This document shows, in pieces, positions 53,869-64,000 of a DNA stretch of 64,000 nt. The notes below the pieces were generated by a model, which worked only from the letters and a program-made list of their open reading frames with translations, ran no database searches and had not been told where the DNA came from. Within the stretch, counting starts at the first letter, position 1; the number at the start of each line of letters is the position of its first letter. The translations under genes were made by a program, and so were the position numbers. The stretch comes from Teratosphaeria epicoccoides (lineage: Eukaryota > Ascomycota > Dothideomycetes > Mycosphaerellales > Teratosphaeriaceae): contig JADDMT010000003.1 of assembly GCA_021401465.1 (NCBI GenBank), positions 248,001-312,000 on the forward strand, given 5' to 3'.

Positions 53869-55177
53869 CCAAGCAAGAATATTATCATGGAATCAGCCTC
53901 CGGGTTGTCTGATGGGGATATGATGGGGAGAAAATCAAGACTGAGGATTGGAGAGGGGTCAACAACGAGGAGGACTCTCCCCGACTTCCAAGAGAACGTC
54001 GAGGCAGTGACCGCTGGTAAGATAGACGGCGTGTTCGACCTCATCGATTGTAGCGAGGCGTTGGAGGCGTAATAATAAATGGAGAGGCCTACGTACTGGG
54101 TCTTTTTGTCATGTCAGAGACAAGCGGAGTTGTCCTCAGCCGTACGATACCTTTACCGATTTGATCTTCATCCGATCGGGCCCAGCTTCCGGTCTGCAGA
54201 GGACAAGATCTTGCATTGCCGAACGAGGCAGGATGCACGTCGGGATCAGCAGGTACGATACCGCAAGGTCGGGTCACGCCTTGCATCAAAGTTCATGGTG
54301 TGTTGCAATCCGGGGACTTTTGACGAACGCAGTAATGGCGGCTGCACAATCAGCCACCTGGGCCGGCGAAAGTCGATCACATCGACGAGCTCTACATCTT
54401 CCGGCCTGCTGCTGTTCCGGAGAGTATTTCAAGCGAGGAGGTTCGGGCGCGGCGGTAGCCGGAAGGTTGCACGGCTTTTGTACAACAGCATCATAGAGTG
54501 AGGCTATGACCTCGTAATACCAGGACGCGCGCCTGGGCGTTCAACAAAGGCTTCTGTGGCGTCGCTGCGTTCATCCCCCGTGAAGCACTAAATTAGGGGT
54601 TAGCACGGTACAGGCTCAAGGTCGATAAGTATACTGCGTCTGTAAAGCGTCGCATCCTGGATGAGCAGAGGCGAGGGTTACGCTTGCTAGTTGCTATCGC
54701 TTCTCCTGAGCTTACCTCGTGGTGTCTGACGGCTGCAACGATCCAGGCAATTTTATGCGCGTCTCGCGACATGCGGACTTATAATCTATTCAGCTAGCCA
54801 CAGTCAACTCCGACGTCGAGTCGCGACAACTGAACCATACAGTGCAGACCCAACAGCTTCATCACCTCTGCTTTTACCGTGTGTGTGGAGGCTGATACAG
54901 GCCCTCTTCCGACCGTGCGTGAAGTCGTTCGCCTCGATCCGCGTGGAAAAGCACCACTTTCATAATCTTCATCATGTCATATAGACGCTACCAAAGCTCT
55001 ATTCATAGGTTCCGACGCTGCTAGCTGCGCTCTGCCGTGGACCCGTCGCACAACCTGAAAGATTCCCACTTTCCTCCAACTGTTGCGCTTCGGAGGTATT
55101 GCCTTGAACGCCAGGAGCTGATCGGACGCCAACCACAGGTACACCCAGATCGACTGCCGTCCACCGTCGCCGCCAAT
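53869..55177. other. convergent intergenic stretch, nothing recognised
   Basis: It lies between the Q-rich gene (+) and glutamate decarboxylase (-). A TTAGGGGTTAG string at about 54592 resembles a telomere unit but stands alone. The ORFs are not protein-like. Confidence 0.5.
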
Positions 55178-56844
55178 CTAACATACACCGTGAGTCTTGC
55201 CATGCTTGCCCTGCAAGCTGTGTTTCTCATCGTGGAAGTGAGAATTCGTAGTATGCCTCCTAGTCCTCGTGGCATTTCTCTTGATATGATCAGTATGCTG
55301 CTCGATCTTGCCAGCCGCCTCCACCTTCTTCAACTCCTCGAATGCCAACTTGATGTCGATGATCAGTGCATCGCAGCGGCTCCTCGAAAAGTCTTCACGA
55401 ACCACAACACGCATCATCTTCAGCTTGCTGGCATTAGGAGCCATGGTATAAGCTGGGACGACCCAGCCACGCTCACGGAGCTGGTGTGCGATGGCGAACT
55501 CGTCGAACTTGTGGCCGTGCTCCGGGTTCAGGCGGAACGCTACGAGTGGGAGACCGGTGCCGCGTGTCTTGGACATCAGCACGAAGCCCATCTTCTGCAC
55601 CGCCGCGGCAAGGTAGTCCGCGGTTCGGGTGAGGTTGAGCATGATGCTGCGATAGCCTCGCTTTCCGAGACGAATGAGCTGGTAGTATTGGCCGATGACT
55701 TGAGAGGCTCCACGGGAGAAGTTAAGTGTGAACGAAGCCTGGTCCGCGCCGAGGTAGTTGATGTTGAAGATCAATTCTGTGTGCAAAATCAGTATCATCG
55801 GTCGTCTCACATCACTCGACCTTGTGTCACTCACCTTTTGGCAAGAACTCTGGGTCACGCCACACGACCCAGCCGACCCCCGGGTAAACAAGACCGTACT
55901 TGTGCCCAGAGACATTGATGGAGACGACCTTCTCCAAACGAAAATCCCAGACCAAGCTGGGGTTGACGAACGGAGCCACGAAGCCACCAGAAGCTGCATC
56001 CACATGAATTGGGCAGTCGATGCCCCTCTTGACGAGCAAGTCATTGATCGCCTTGGTATCCTCATACTCGCCAGTGTACGTGGTGCCCAGAATCGAGCAA
56101 ATGCCAATCGTGTTCTCGTCGATCAGATCCACCGCCTGCTCCGGGTCGATCACGTATCGGTCTTCACTGCAGTAGACATACTTCTCCTCCACATCAAAGT
56201 ACCGAGCGGCCTTCTCCCAGCACACCTGCACGGCCGAGTTCATGATGATGTTCGGGCGGCTGTAGTCCTTGCCCTCGGCCTTACGCTTGTTCTGCCAGCG
56301 CTTCTTCATGGCCAAGGTGGCCAACATGATGGCCTCGGAGGAGCCAATGGTGCTGGTGCCCATGGCATTGGTGTTCTCGTCATGGGTCGGCATGTTGAAC
56401 AAGCGAGCAATCATGGACACGCAGCGGTTTTGAATGTCGGCAGAGACCGGGTATTCTTCGTAGTCGATGAAGTTCTTGCTGAACGCCTCAATCATGAGCT
56501 TCTCGGCCTCATCTTCCATGTACGTGGTGACGAAAGAGGCCAGGCTGTCACACGTCAGCACTGCCCGCTCTCCAGGATGCCGAGGATTGGGCATACTTCA
56601 GCGTGGGTGTGCCGTCAAGAGTCAAATCGTCCTTGATCATGCGGTAGGCGACCTCACGCGGCATCTCTTCATCAGGCATCTCGTGCTTTGGCAGGTCCGC
56701 TGCAGCGTAGCGAGAGCCGTACACGCTCGCGGTGAATTCATCCTCTCCGAGGTCGAGGGCTCCGAGGTCGAGGTTCTCAAGACCTGGGACTGTCTGGCTC
56801 TGGCGAACCTCCTTGTCGGTAGCGACCTGGCCCAGATGCACCAT
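55178..56844 (-). CDS. gad1: glutamate decarboxylase
   Basis: Minus-strand exons 56844-56597, 56544-55835 and 55776-55178 encode 518 aa. The introns (gtatgc..gacag and gtgagt..cacag) split Asn and Glu codons, giving TLNLASFVTTYM and LPKELIFNINYLG. PLP-fold landmarks: NAMGTSTIGSSEAIMLATLA, HVDAASGGFVAPF and SINVSGHKYG, with Lys298 binding PLP. The C-terminus ends HSLQGKHGKTHGVC, like other fungal GADs. The enzyme decarboxylates glutamate to GABA, feeding the GABA shunt and acid and oxidative-stress tolerance in the cytosol. Plant-type calmodulin binding is not evident. Length is normal. Confidence 0.95.
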
Positions 56845-57609
56845 TTTGGCGACTTGCGATGTAAATTTGTGTTGGTGGTGAAATGTGGTGTAGGAGGTGG
56901 TGGAATGGAGAGACGACGGACCAATATCAAAACCCCGTCAGATGCTGAGTGCCGGGGTCGAGGGGAGCTTGGTGGGGAGAAGTGAGAGTAGGAGGTGTAT
57001 AGTGTGGGGATTAATCAAATTTAAAGAAGGAAGCTCTTGAATCTATCTTCTGCACTTGTTCAGGAACAGCCCCACCCACCCAGGTCGCACCTTCCTGCTA
57101 GTGGCCGGTCGGCTCCTGCACCTTTCCCTGCTCTCCTCGTGCCGCTCTACCTACTCCTGCATTCCTGCTGTTCCGCGCAGCTCCATCCCACCAATGGTGC
57201 CCCGCCAACACAACGTGTGACGTCGATCCCGGCACAAGTTACAACGGTCTTGCCACGCGGCCCGGCCTGGCGTTTGCTTGGCTCTGGTGCTTGGCTCCGG
57301 AACGAAAGCTTGACTGTTTGGTTCACGCCAGGAACGAATCAAAACATTGTTCACACAGGTAGGCACGCGCCCGACCAAACGACAGGCATGATGACAGGCA
57401 TGATAACAATAACGGAAGCGTGGCTTTGCATTCCATGTGTAGTATCACAAGTGCATCTATGCTCTCCACCCGAGAACACCGCTGGACGATGCCTGCTGCT
57501 GCCGAGAACATCCGCGTTTCTCCTGTCAACTTTTCGGAAACATCATGCCGTCATGCAAACCGTTCCTCGTCATCCTCCGCATTCTGATAGCATCACGTCG
57601 GCGATGTGT
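56845..57609. other. intergenic stretch, GAD promoter and eEF1B gamma 3' side
   Basis: Both flanking genes are on the minus strand. A perfect 12-base tandem duplication (GACAGGCATGAT twice) lies at 57381-57404. A long shadow ORF crosses into the eEF1B gamma gene but has no protein-like sequence here. Confidence 0.5.
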
Positions 57610-59222
57610 CTATTTGAACACCTTGCCGTCGGCCCACTCGTAAGACTTGCCGTTGACGCTGATCGGCTTGTCCCATGCCCACTGGTCGTTGACAAACTCG
57701 CGGTCCGCCTCCTTGCTCGGGTCAAGCTTGACGAAGGAGTAGGACTCGTAGTCTGGGGCGACATCAAAGGCCGGGAGGGCCTCCTGACCACGGACGACGA
57801 AGGCACCCTGCACGACGGAGTCGTTCGTCAGACCATAGACCGACGCAGCACCGAAGAGGTACTTGCGCGAGGCCTCGAGACGGGCAAAGAAGCCGCCGAT
57901 GAGGTTGGAGGTCATAAAAGTCATGGTCAGCTCGTCGTTGTACTTGTAGTCAACCCTCCAGATGGAGTACTCGTCAAACTTGCAGTTCTCCCAGAACCTG
58001 CATTTCGGTCAGTGATTGTCCAAAAGCACAAAATGTTTGCTGTACTCACCATGGGAGAGCAACCTCGCGGGTCTCCTCGTTAGAGTATTTCCTCTTCCAG
58101 TCGTCAAGGATGAACGTCGGCCTGTCTAGAGCCTCAAGTGGGTGCTTTGGCTTTGGCGCCGGCTTGTCCTCCTCCTCCTCATCGTCATCAACCTCCTTGG
58201 CAGCTGCCTTCTTTGGCTGCGCAGCTGGCTTAGCCTCTTTGGGCTTTTCCTCCTTCTTTGGTGGGACGTTGGGAATGGCCTGCTCGATGAAGGTGAACTT
58301 GTCGGCGACGGCAGAAAAGATCTCCTGGTGGTAGACGGTCTCGTACCACCGAGTCACGCTCGGATGCGCAGCCCTCCATGCTTTGTCAAAGAAGAACTGG
58401 AAGCCGCGGGAGATGAGGCTGACAGCGAAGAGGTCAGCAAGCGTGAGACGCTCACCGACGAGGTATGTGTTGACAAGGAGGTGGTCCTCGAAGACCTTGA
58501 TGGCGGCCTCAGTGGCCTTCTTTGCATCCTCGACGTTCTTCTTGTTGTACGGGTCGCGGCCCATGAGTGGACGAAGCCAGCCACCGAGAGCTGGGAGGAC
58601 CTCAGAGTTGGAAAAGGACAACCAGCGGAGGATGGCTGCGTAGTCTTGCTTCGTCTTGCCAAGCAGGGTGGTCTTCTCGTTCTGGGATGTGACTGCGATC
58701 ATGTCAGCGCTCGATCGTGCACGATAGATGTGTAGACAGGAATGCGGTGATGAGCGAGCGTTTCAGAGTGTGAATACTTTCTCAACAGTAATCTTCAGAC
58801 AGGGATAACTGTAAATTGAAATGATCTTTCATCCTTGCGTGCGAGTTGGTACGGTTGCGCGTAGGAATATGTACTCACTGTAGATGGCGATGGCAATGCA
58901 TTCGGAGAGGATGTAGCCATCAGCGCCCTCGAAGGTTGGGACCTTGCCCAGCTTGTTCAACTTCCTGTAGTCATCGCTCACACCCTTGGCCGGCTCGGTA
59001 TGGACCTGCTCGAGCTCGAGCTTGTTGGCCTTGGCGACGGCGAGAATAGCGGTGGTACGCGGATTGCCCTGTGTAAAGATGGGTGTAAGTGGACGGTCTT
59101 GACTATGTGTTGCTCAAGTGTCGCAACAGCGATTGCGATGCAGACGTGGAAACAGCTTGCGTTTCTTCGCCATTTCAGAGTTCACGTACGGGGTAAGAGT
59201 AGATCTTTCCGAAAGGTGCCAT
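57610..59222 (-). CDS. tef3: elongation factor 1-gamma (eEF1B gamma)
   Basis: Minus-strand exons 59222-59190, 59068-58879, 58692-58050 and 57997-57610 encode 417 aa. The introns (gtacgt, gtgagt, gtgagt) keep phase; the first exon is 11 codons, MAPFGKIYSYP. Residues about 1-215 form a GST fold (GNPRTTAILAVAKANKLELE, LGKVPTFEGADGYILSECIA, YLVGERLTLADLFAVSLISR). A Lys/Ala/acidic linker follows (EVDDDEEEEDKPAPKP). The conserved EF1G domain reads HPLEALDRPTFILDDWKRKY, FWENCKFDEYSIWRVDY and GKSYEWADGKVFK. The protein anchors and stimulates the nucleotide exchange complex that recharges eEF1A with GTP. It is divergent from the uS9m gene. The symbol follows yeast usage, where TEF3/TEF4 encode this protein. 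Confidence 0.96.
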
Positions 59223-59541
59223 TGTCGTCTGTATCTGTATTCCTAACGTGACTGTGTTGCGCCTTCGTTGGCTGTTGAGGTGCTGTGTTGTTGGTGGCAG
59301 AGAACTTGGTGACTGGAAGAGAGCTTTCGGAATCCCAGCTTTTGGATTTTGGCCGCCGGGCGTTCGCAGCATTCCGGAGCAACGTGTGGCCGGCTTCTCC
59401 TTAGGGTAAGCGTTGTCAGCTTTGTCTCCGGGCGTCCTTGGGCAGCGCGGACTATGAAGCGGCATTGGGGCTGGAATCACAGGGATTGGGACGATAGGAT
59501 CAATCACTCGAACAGCGCATCCGGCGCTGGAAACTCCAGGC
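59223..59541. promoter_or_regulatory. divergent promoter, eEF1B gamma / uS9m
   Basis: These 319 bases separate a cytosolic elongation factor gene (-) and a mitochondrial ribosomal protein gene (+). They must hold both promoters. No specific site is recognised. Confidence 0.45.
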
Positions 59542-60584
59542 ATGGAAACACACCTGATTAAAGCAGGCCGGCGAGCATTTGCTGCATGTCCACACGCGAA
59601 ACAAGCCCTTCGCTCACGACGCTGCTTCGCAACAGCACAAGACGAGATCCGAGCAGCAGCACCAATTCGCTTCAACGAGGACGCCGATCAATTCTCCCGC
59701 CCGCGAGCCGAGTTCATCAACGACGATAATGCTTCCTCGAATCGATCACGCGGCGGCAACAATAACCACAACGCAATTGATTATGTCCGCATCCTGCGCC
59801 GAGTACGAATAGTGCCCGCCTCTCCCTCATATTTCACCGCAACACCAAAGTACACCGACGATCTTCTGTTCCTCTCCGCCGTCCTTCGGCGACATGAACT
59901 CCTTCCCGTCCTCCCACCCGGCACAGCACCACGAGTGGCATGGAAAAGCCTGCTCCAATACAAAACCGAACTCGCCGAACCCATTCGCGCAAAAGCATAC
60001 TCAGCTCTCGTCAAGATCCTCCGAAGACTAAACTTCATCCACCCAGCCCTCATGCCCGACGAGGTCAAAGAAGCACTCGAGAAATTCAAACGAGACGTCC
60101 AGCCTCATCTCAACCGGCCAAAACCTCTGGTCGTGGATCAGTACGGTGTCGTCCGCGCGGTTGGGCGAAGAAAGAGCAGCAAAGCCATCGTGGCGCTGGT
60201 GGAGGGTGAAGGCGAGGCTTTGATCAACGAGAGGAAACTGAGTGACTACTTTGGTCGCGTGCACGACCGGGAGAGTGCAGTATGGGCGTTGAAGGCGACA
60301 GGCAGGTTAGGCAAGTACAATATCTGGGCTCTCGTGAAGGGAGGCGGGACGACAGGGCAGGCTGAGGCGATAACGTTGGCGGTGGCTAAGGCGCTCTTAG
60401 CGCACGAGCCAGACTTGAAGCCTGCGTTGAGGCGAGGTGTGTACGCCCCCGACCCATCTTCAAGCATTCGAGACTGACTGTCGTTCCTCCAGCCGGCGTG
60501 GTATCACGCGACCCTCGGTCCGTCGAAAGGAAGAAGCCCGGCAAGCTCAAAGCCAGGAAAATGCCAGCTTGGGTCAAGCGTTAG
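59542..60584 (+). CDS. mrps9: mitochondrial 37S ribosomal protein uS9m (MRPS9)
   Basis: Exons 59542-60436 and 60493-60584 encode 328 aa; the intron (gtgtgt..ctccag) splits an Ala codon. The N-terminus (METHLIKAGRRAFAACPHAK) is Arg/Ala-rich and serves as a presequence. A fungal-specific middle part follows. The uS9 domain lies in the C-terminal 130 residues: GVVRAVGRRKSSKAIVALVE, INERKLSDYFGRVHDRESAV and GGGTTGQAEAITLAVAKALL. It ends SRDPRSVERKKPGKLKARKM then PAWVKR. The basic C-terminal KR tail reaches the P-site tRNA in uS9 proteins. It works in the mitochondrial small subunit. Confidence 0.95.
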
Positions 60585-61009
60585 AAGCGTGCTTCGGAAC
60601 TTCTCACATGTCATCGTACAGCGATATGCTACACCCCAAATGTCGCTCATGTGCCGTCTCGTCATGCTCACGTGTTCTACATATCCACATGTCCCACCTA
60701 TCGTGTATGCTTTGCTCCACCAACTCCGGAAATGGAAGGATGCTGTTTTTCTCCTTTCCGTTTCTCCTTTCCGGCCGGATTCGGCTATGCTTTACTTCCA
60801 GCAACATTACAGCTAGTTGTACAGCCCGCTCACGCGAGATTACAAGTGTGAGCTTTTGAATATGAGGTTCGACCTCCGGGAATATATCCGCCCCACCAAC
60901 TTGCACCCGGCAGTGTTGGAGGCATGGCGGTTGCACCTCTTGCCTCGAAAGCATCTTCGCTGTCTCCGTATGTTCATGGCCATGCAGAAATGCTCATTTT
61001 GAACACGCG
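60585..61009. other. convergent intergenic stretch
   Basis: It holds the facing 3' ends of uS9m (+) and the Zn2Cys6 factor (-). Nothing else is recognised. Confidence 0.5.
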
Positions 61010-63661
61010 TCACATAATGTCCTTGATCCTTATCCGGCTGCTCCCGCCGTTACTCGATCCAGGACTCACGCTCGGGTTTCCTTGCGGAGGCGGCGGCGCC
61101 TGCAGCCCCGGAGAAGTTTGCATTTGTGGCGGTGGTGGGTGTCCGCCCTGCTGGTTGATAGGCGGCAAATGTTGTCCAGCATATGGGCTTGGGGAAGGCT
61201 GCTGTTGTGGTGGTGGTGGTGGTGGTGGCGGCGGTGGATGCATCTGCGCAAGTGGAGGCGCTGGCGCGAGTGGAGGAGGGTCCTGTGACTGAAATTGGTG
61301 GAGGAGGGATTCGAGCGTACGTTGGATGTGCTCCCAGCCGCCCCAGCTTTCCATCTCTTGCTGCGTGAGCGGGGCGCTCCCCGCCTGCTGTGCTCCGTCT
61401 GCAAAGTTGGCAAAGGTTGGGGTTGTCGAGCGTGGAGTATAGCCATTTGTGCTGCTCGATCCCGAGAGACTTGCACTCGCTTCATTCCCTAGCCACGCCC
61501 AGGCTTCCTCGGCACTACCTTGCATGTCGCCGCTAACATAAGCCAACATCTCCTCATCGACCTCGAGATCATGCGGCCGTGCGCCAGCTCGCAGACGCAC
61601 TACAAGTTGTTCCAGGAAGAAAGCTAGGTTCCGGCCACACGCAATGTTGCTCTTTCTCAGATCTCCCACAGCAGCTGATGCTTGCACCAGGGTCAGAGCC
61701 GCCGCGAACTCCAGTCGAAGGCACAGAACCAGTGTGCAGCGCCAAATATGTGTACACCATGTCGCTGGAGCCATGGTTCGCAGTCGAGCGGCCCAGTTGG
61801 CCATATGCGACGGTGAGTAATATCCTGGTCCTGAAGGGCTGAAGTTGTGTTGCATGGATCGTTGTACGTACTGCGCCGTATCCTTCGCTACGCTCACGCA
61901 CCTGTCCAGCGCATCTAGCCTGTCGCTCATTTTGCAAACCGTGGACAGATTGTGCCGGTATAGGAAGAATCGGATCGTCTGCAAAGCGCAAGCTGCGGTC
62001 AAAAGACGTGGATCGAGGTATGCCTGAGAGTGTATCGGAAATGGTTCGGGGTAGGAGTTCATGATGCTGCGAAAATGCTCATCGTATGTGCCCAGCGTTG
62101 CTGCTGCTATTGTTCGTGCTTTAAGAGTCTTCTTCAATTGCGCTGTAATGCGCACGACCGGCATCACTGCAACCAGCCCCTTCGGCGCCATTTGCCCGGT
62201 CTGCGGACCCACAATGCCAGTTGGTCGTATGCAATCGTCGTCGACAGGTACGGGCTCGCTGACATCGCAATCATCGTCGTCAATCTGAAGCGGGCGGCCG
62301 ATCTCCAAGGACACGATACTGGGTACGGTCAGTCGGAAGCATTTCATACCATCTCAGCTTTCTCACCGATCCCAATTGTATACGCTCCACCAGACTCGTC
62401 TTCTCATTTCGCCTTCCATCGGAGGATATGACTCTCGATCAGTGTGCAGCCCAATGTCCTGTGCAGCGCGCACAGCAGCGCCCAACCACATCCAACCGGT
62501 TGACTTTTGATTGACCTCGATGAAGTAGATACTGACAAGCAAGGCGGTGCGCGCGTGATCGATCGTCAGCTCATCAGACCATGTATTGATGCTTCGAATG
62601 GATGTTTCCAAGTACCCTGCGCCCTCTCCCTCTTGTACCGAGCCATTAGGTTGAGGATCCATAAGCGTGCCACAGGCTAACACAGCGAAAAACAGTGCAA
62701 CCCAAACATGCTGCGACTGCGCAAATGTGCCGATGCGGTACACCGTCTCGTACTCCTGCACGAAGCTTGGCCAATGTAACATCGGTGCGTAGACGTGCAC
62801 TGATCCGTGGTAGTGGGAGAGCAGTCTGTCCGCCGCTGGTTTGGGGGGCAGTGGGTGGTTGGCATGGGGCCACAACGGTTGACCTCCGAGCTGCTTATGT
62901 GGTGGCGGAGGTTTGAAGATGCCGCGTCCATAGTGCCGAAGGTTTCTTATAACCTCGTCAAAGCCGTCCATAAGCGGCGGGCCTTGACGTCGTTGTTTTG
63001 TGGAAGCTTCCGGCACTTGCAGAGTGGGTACATTGATTGTGCTGCCGTCCAGCTCGGATGACTCGCCATCTTGAAGCATGGTTCGCAAGGAGTTGATCTG
63101 AGCCTTTGCCATTGACAGCTGCTTTTCCAGATCCTGGACCTGCTTGATCGACGACATCCGGCGATTTGTCTCCTTTGTAAATTGACATTTGACGCTTCGG
63201 CTCGAGCATTCGGAGCAGCTTGATGTTTCTGTCGCGTCACACTTGACCTTGCGCTCTCTGCACGCATCGCAACTAGGATCTTTGCGGCGCTGACGATACG
63301 CTCGTTTCTGCGCGTTCAATGCAGCGGCCGAGGCATGGTGAGGAGACAGTCCGGGTGTTGTTGTGACTGGATCGCCGGTCATGTAGCCATCCGCCATCAT
63401 GACAGGGTGTCCTGACGAAGGTCCCGCCATATTTGGGTATCCATATGGCTGCGGCATCCCGTTCACATGCGGGGCAACATGATTTGGTGGTGCCGGCGAG
63501 CGGATGCTGTCGACCTGCTGCGAGCGTGGCGTGGCGTATGATGCTGAGGGAGGCATTGCAGTGGCAGGCGAGGGATGAGCAGACACTGGAGGCTCATAGT
63601 GCCCAGCCTTGCTTCTGGCCGGGGACTGCGCAGGCTGCACGGGCGGGCCGACGCCATCCAT
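61010..63661 (-). CDS. Zn2Cys6 transcription factor with fungal middle homology region
   Basis: Minus-strand exons 63661-62367 and 62318-61010 encode 867 aa; the intron (gtgaga..cccag) splits the Arg codon of NWD/R/IVSLEIGRP. A disordered N-terminus is followed by the zinc cluster at 131-159 (CDACRERKVKC, CSEC, SVKC; all six Cys present). A short coiled coil follows at 171-197 (IKQVQDLEKQLSMAKAQINS), as in dimeric Gal4-type factors. The middle homology region starts near 280 (YHGSVHVYAPMLHWPSFVQE) and includes STGWMWLGAAVRAAQDIGLH and RRRVWWSVYNWDR. The C-terminus is Pro/Gln-rich, with ten consecutive prolines, a possible activation domain. It is a nuclear DNA-binding regulator; the target pathway cannot be read. 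The neighbouring genes do not form a cluster with it. Confidence 0.93.
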
Positions 63662-64000
63662 AGTGGATTGTGACCTGCAAGCTGCAATAGGAAGTCGCGG
63701 AGGCGTATGCCAGCAGCGGGAGAAACTTTGCGGCTGTATCCAATGGATGCCGGACCGCAGATGAACAGCGAAACCAATCGGTGCGTATCAAATGAGGTCA
63801 GGTCGCGTGAAATGGACCGCGGGAAGATGGTACCGTGAACTGCTGCCGTGGGCCTGGTCAGCGACGGCTAGGGCGACGAAAAGCCGTTAGACGCTCGCGA
63901 CAACGCACCCGCAGCGTAACTTACCAGAGCCCACACGATGCGCACCGAGATACGCCACGCGCCGAGATTGACCATGCAATAATGCCAGTTCCGTGGAGTC
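63662..64000. other. upstream region of the Zn2Cys6 factor
   Basis: It runs to the right edge of the window and probably holds the promoter and leader of the transcription factor gene. Nothing specific is recognised. Confidence 0.5.

Noticed and set aside
54592..54602. telomere-like TTAGGGGTTAG string
   Set aside because: It is a single, imperfect double unit within ordinary intergenic sequence between housekeeping genes. An interstitial telomere would need several units.

Overview
The window is nuclear DNA from a filamentous ascomycete, most likely a Dothideomycete. It is gene-dense, with short introns (about 45-70 bases, GT..AG) and branch points of the CTAAC/CTGAC type. Its proteins are typical of ascomycetes: long serine/glutamine-rich disordered regions, a Zn2Cys6 regulator, a BUD2-type RasGAP, a tautomerase-fold protein with a long tail, and a YPFPK-ending adenosine kinase. 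The exact genus cannot be read from sequence alone. Exon joints given here were found by eye, from splice motifs, reading phase and family conservation.

Layout. 0-11 kb: the 3' end of a BCK1-like cell-wall-integrity MAPKKK, a SWIM/RING protein, a disordered hypothetical protein and a large BUD2/CLA2 RasGAP. 11-15.5 kb: cyclophilin 40 on the minus strand, a broken coiled-coil gene, a small tandem repeat and an NTF2/SnoaL-like protein. 15.7-18 kb: a decayed region with the C-terminal remnant of an MFS transporter, divergent from a fructosyl amino acid oxidase pseudogene. 19-25 kb: a tautomerase/MIF-fold protein, a four-exon LEA-like protein and SWC5. 25-37.7 kb: a long-chain alcohol oxidase, an FYVE protein, a tetraspan membrane protein, an amidase ending in SKL and the tRNA dihydrouridine synthase DUS1. 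38-41 kb: a multispan membrane protein, a doubtful ORF and a four-exon small secreted protein. 42-50 kb: ribosomal proteins uS13 and eS25, an ARL3/ARFRP1 GTPase, a hypothetical protein and adenosine kinase. 52-64 kb: a Q-rich conserved protein, glutamate decarboxylase, eEF1B gamma, mitochondrial ribosomal protein uS9m and a Zn2Cys6 transcription factor.

Most genes are housekeeping and independent of each other. I see no intact secondary-metabolite cluster, no clearly intact transposon, no rRNA and no convincing tRNA. Several genes sit as divergent pairs over short shared promoters (DUS1/membrane protein, eS25/ARL3, eEF1B gamma/uS9m). Others are convergent (SWC5/alcohol oxidase, amidase/DUS1, uS13/eS25, uS9m/transcription factor).

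The most interesting observations are: the decayed transporter/amadoriase pair; a MIF-fold domain whose catalytic-proline equivalent is buried inside the chain; a perfect peroxisomal SKL on an amidase; a possible dual-start DUS1; a three-base first exon in eS25; a SWIM+RING protein with a SUMO-interaction-like motif; a small secreted protein with four mature cysteines; and two copies of a degenerate dispersed repeat at about 33.2 and 47.7 kb.
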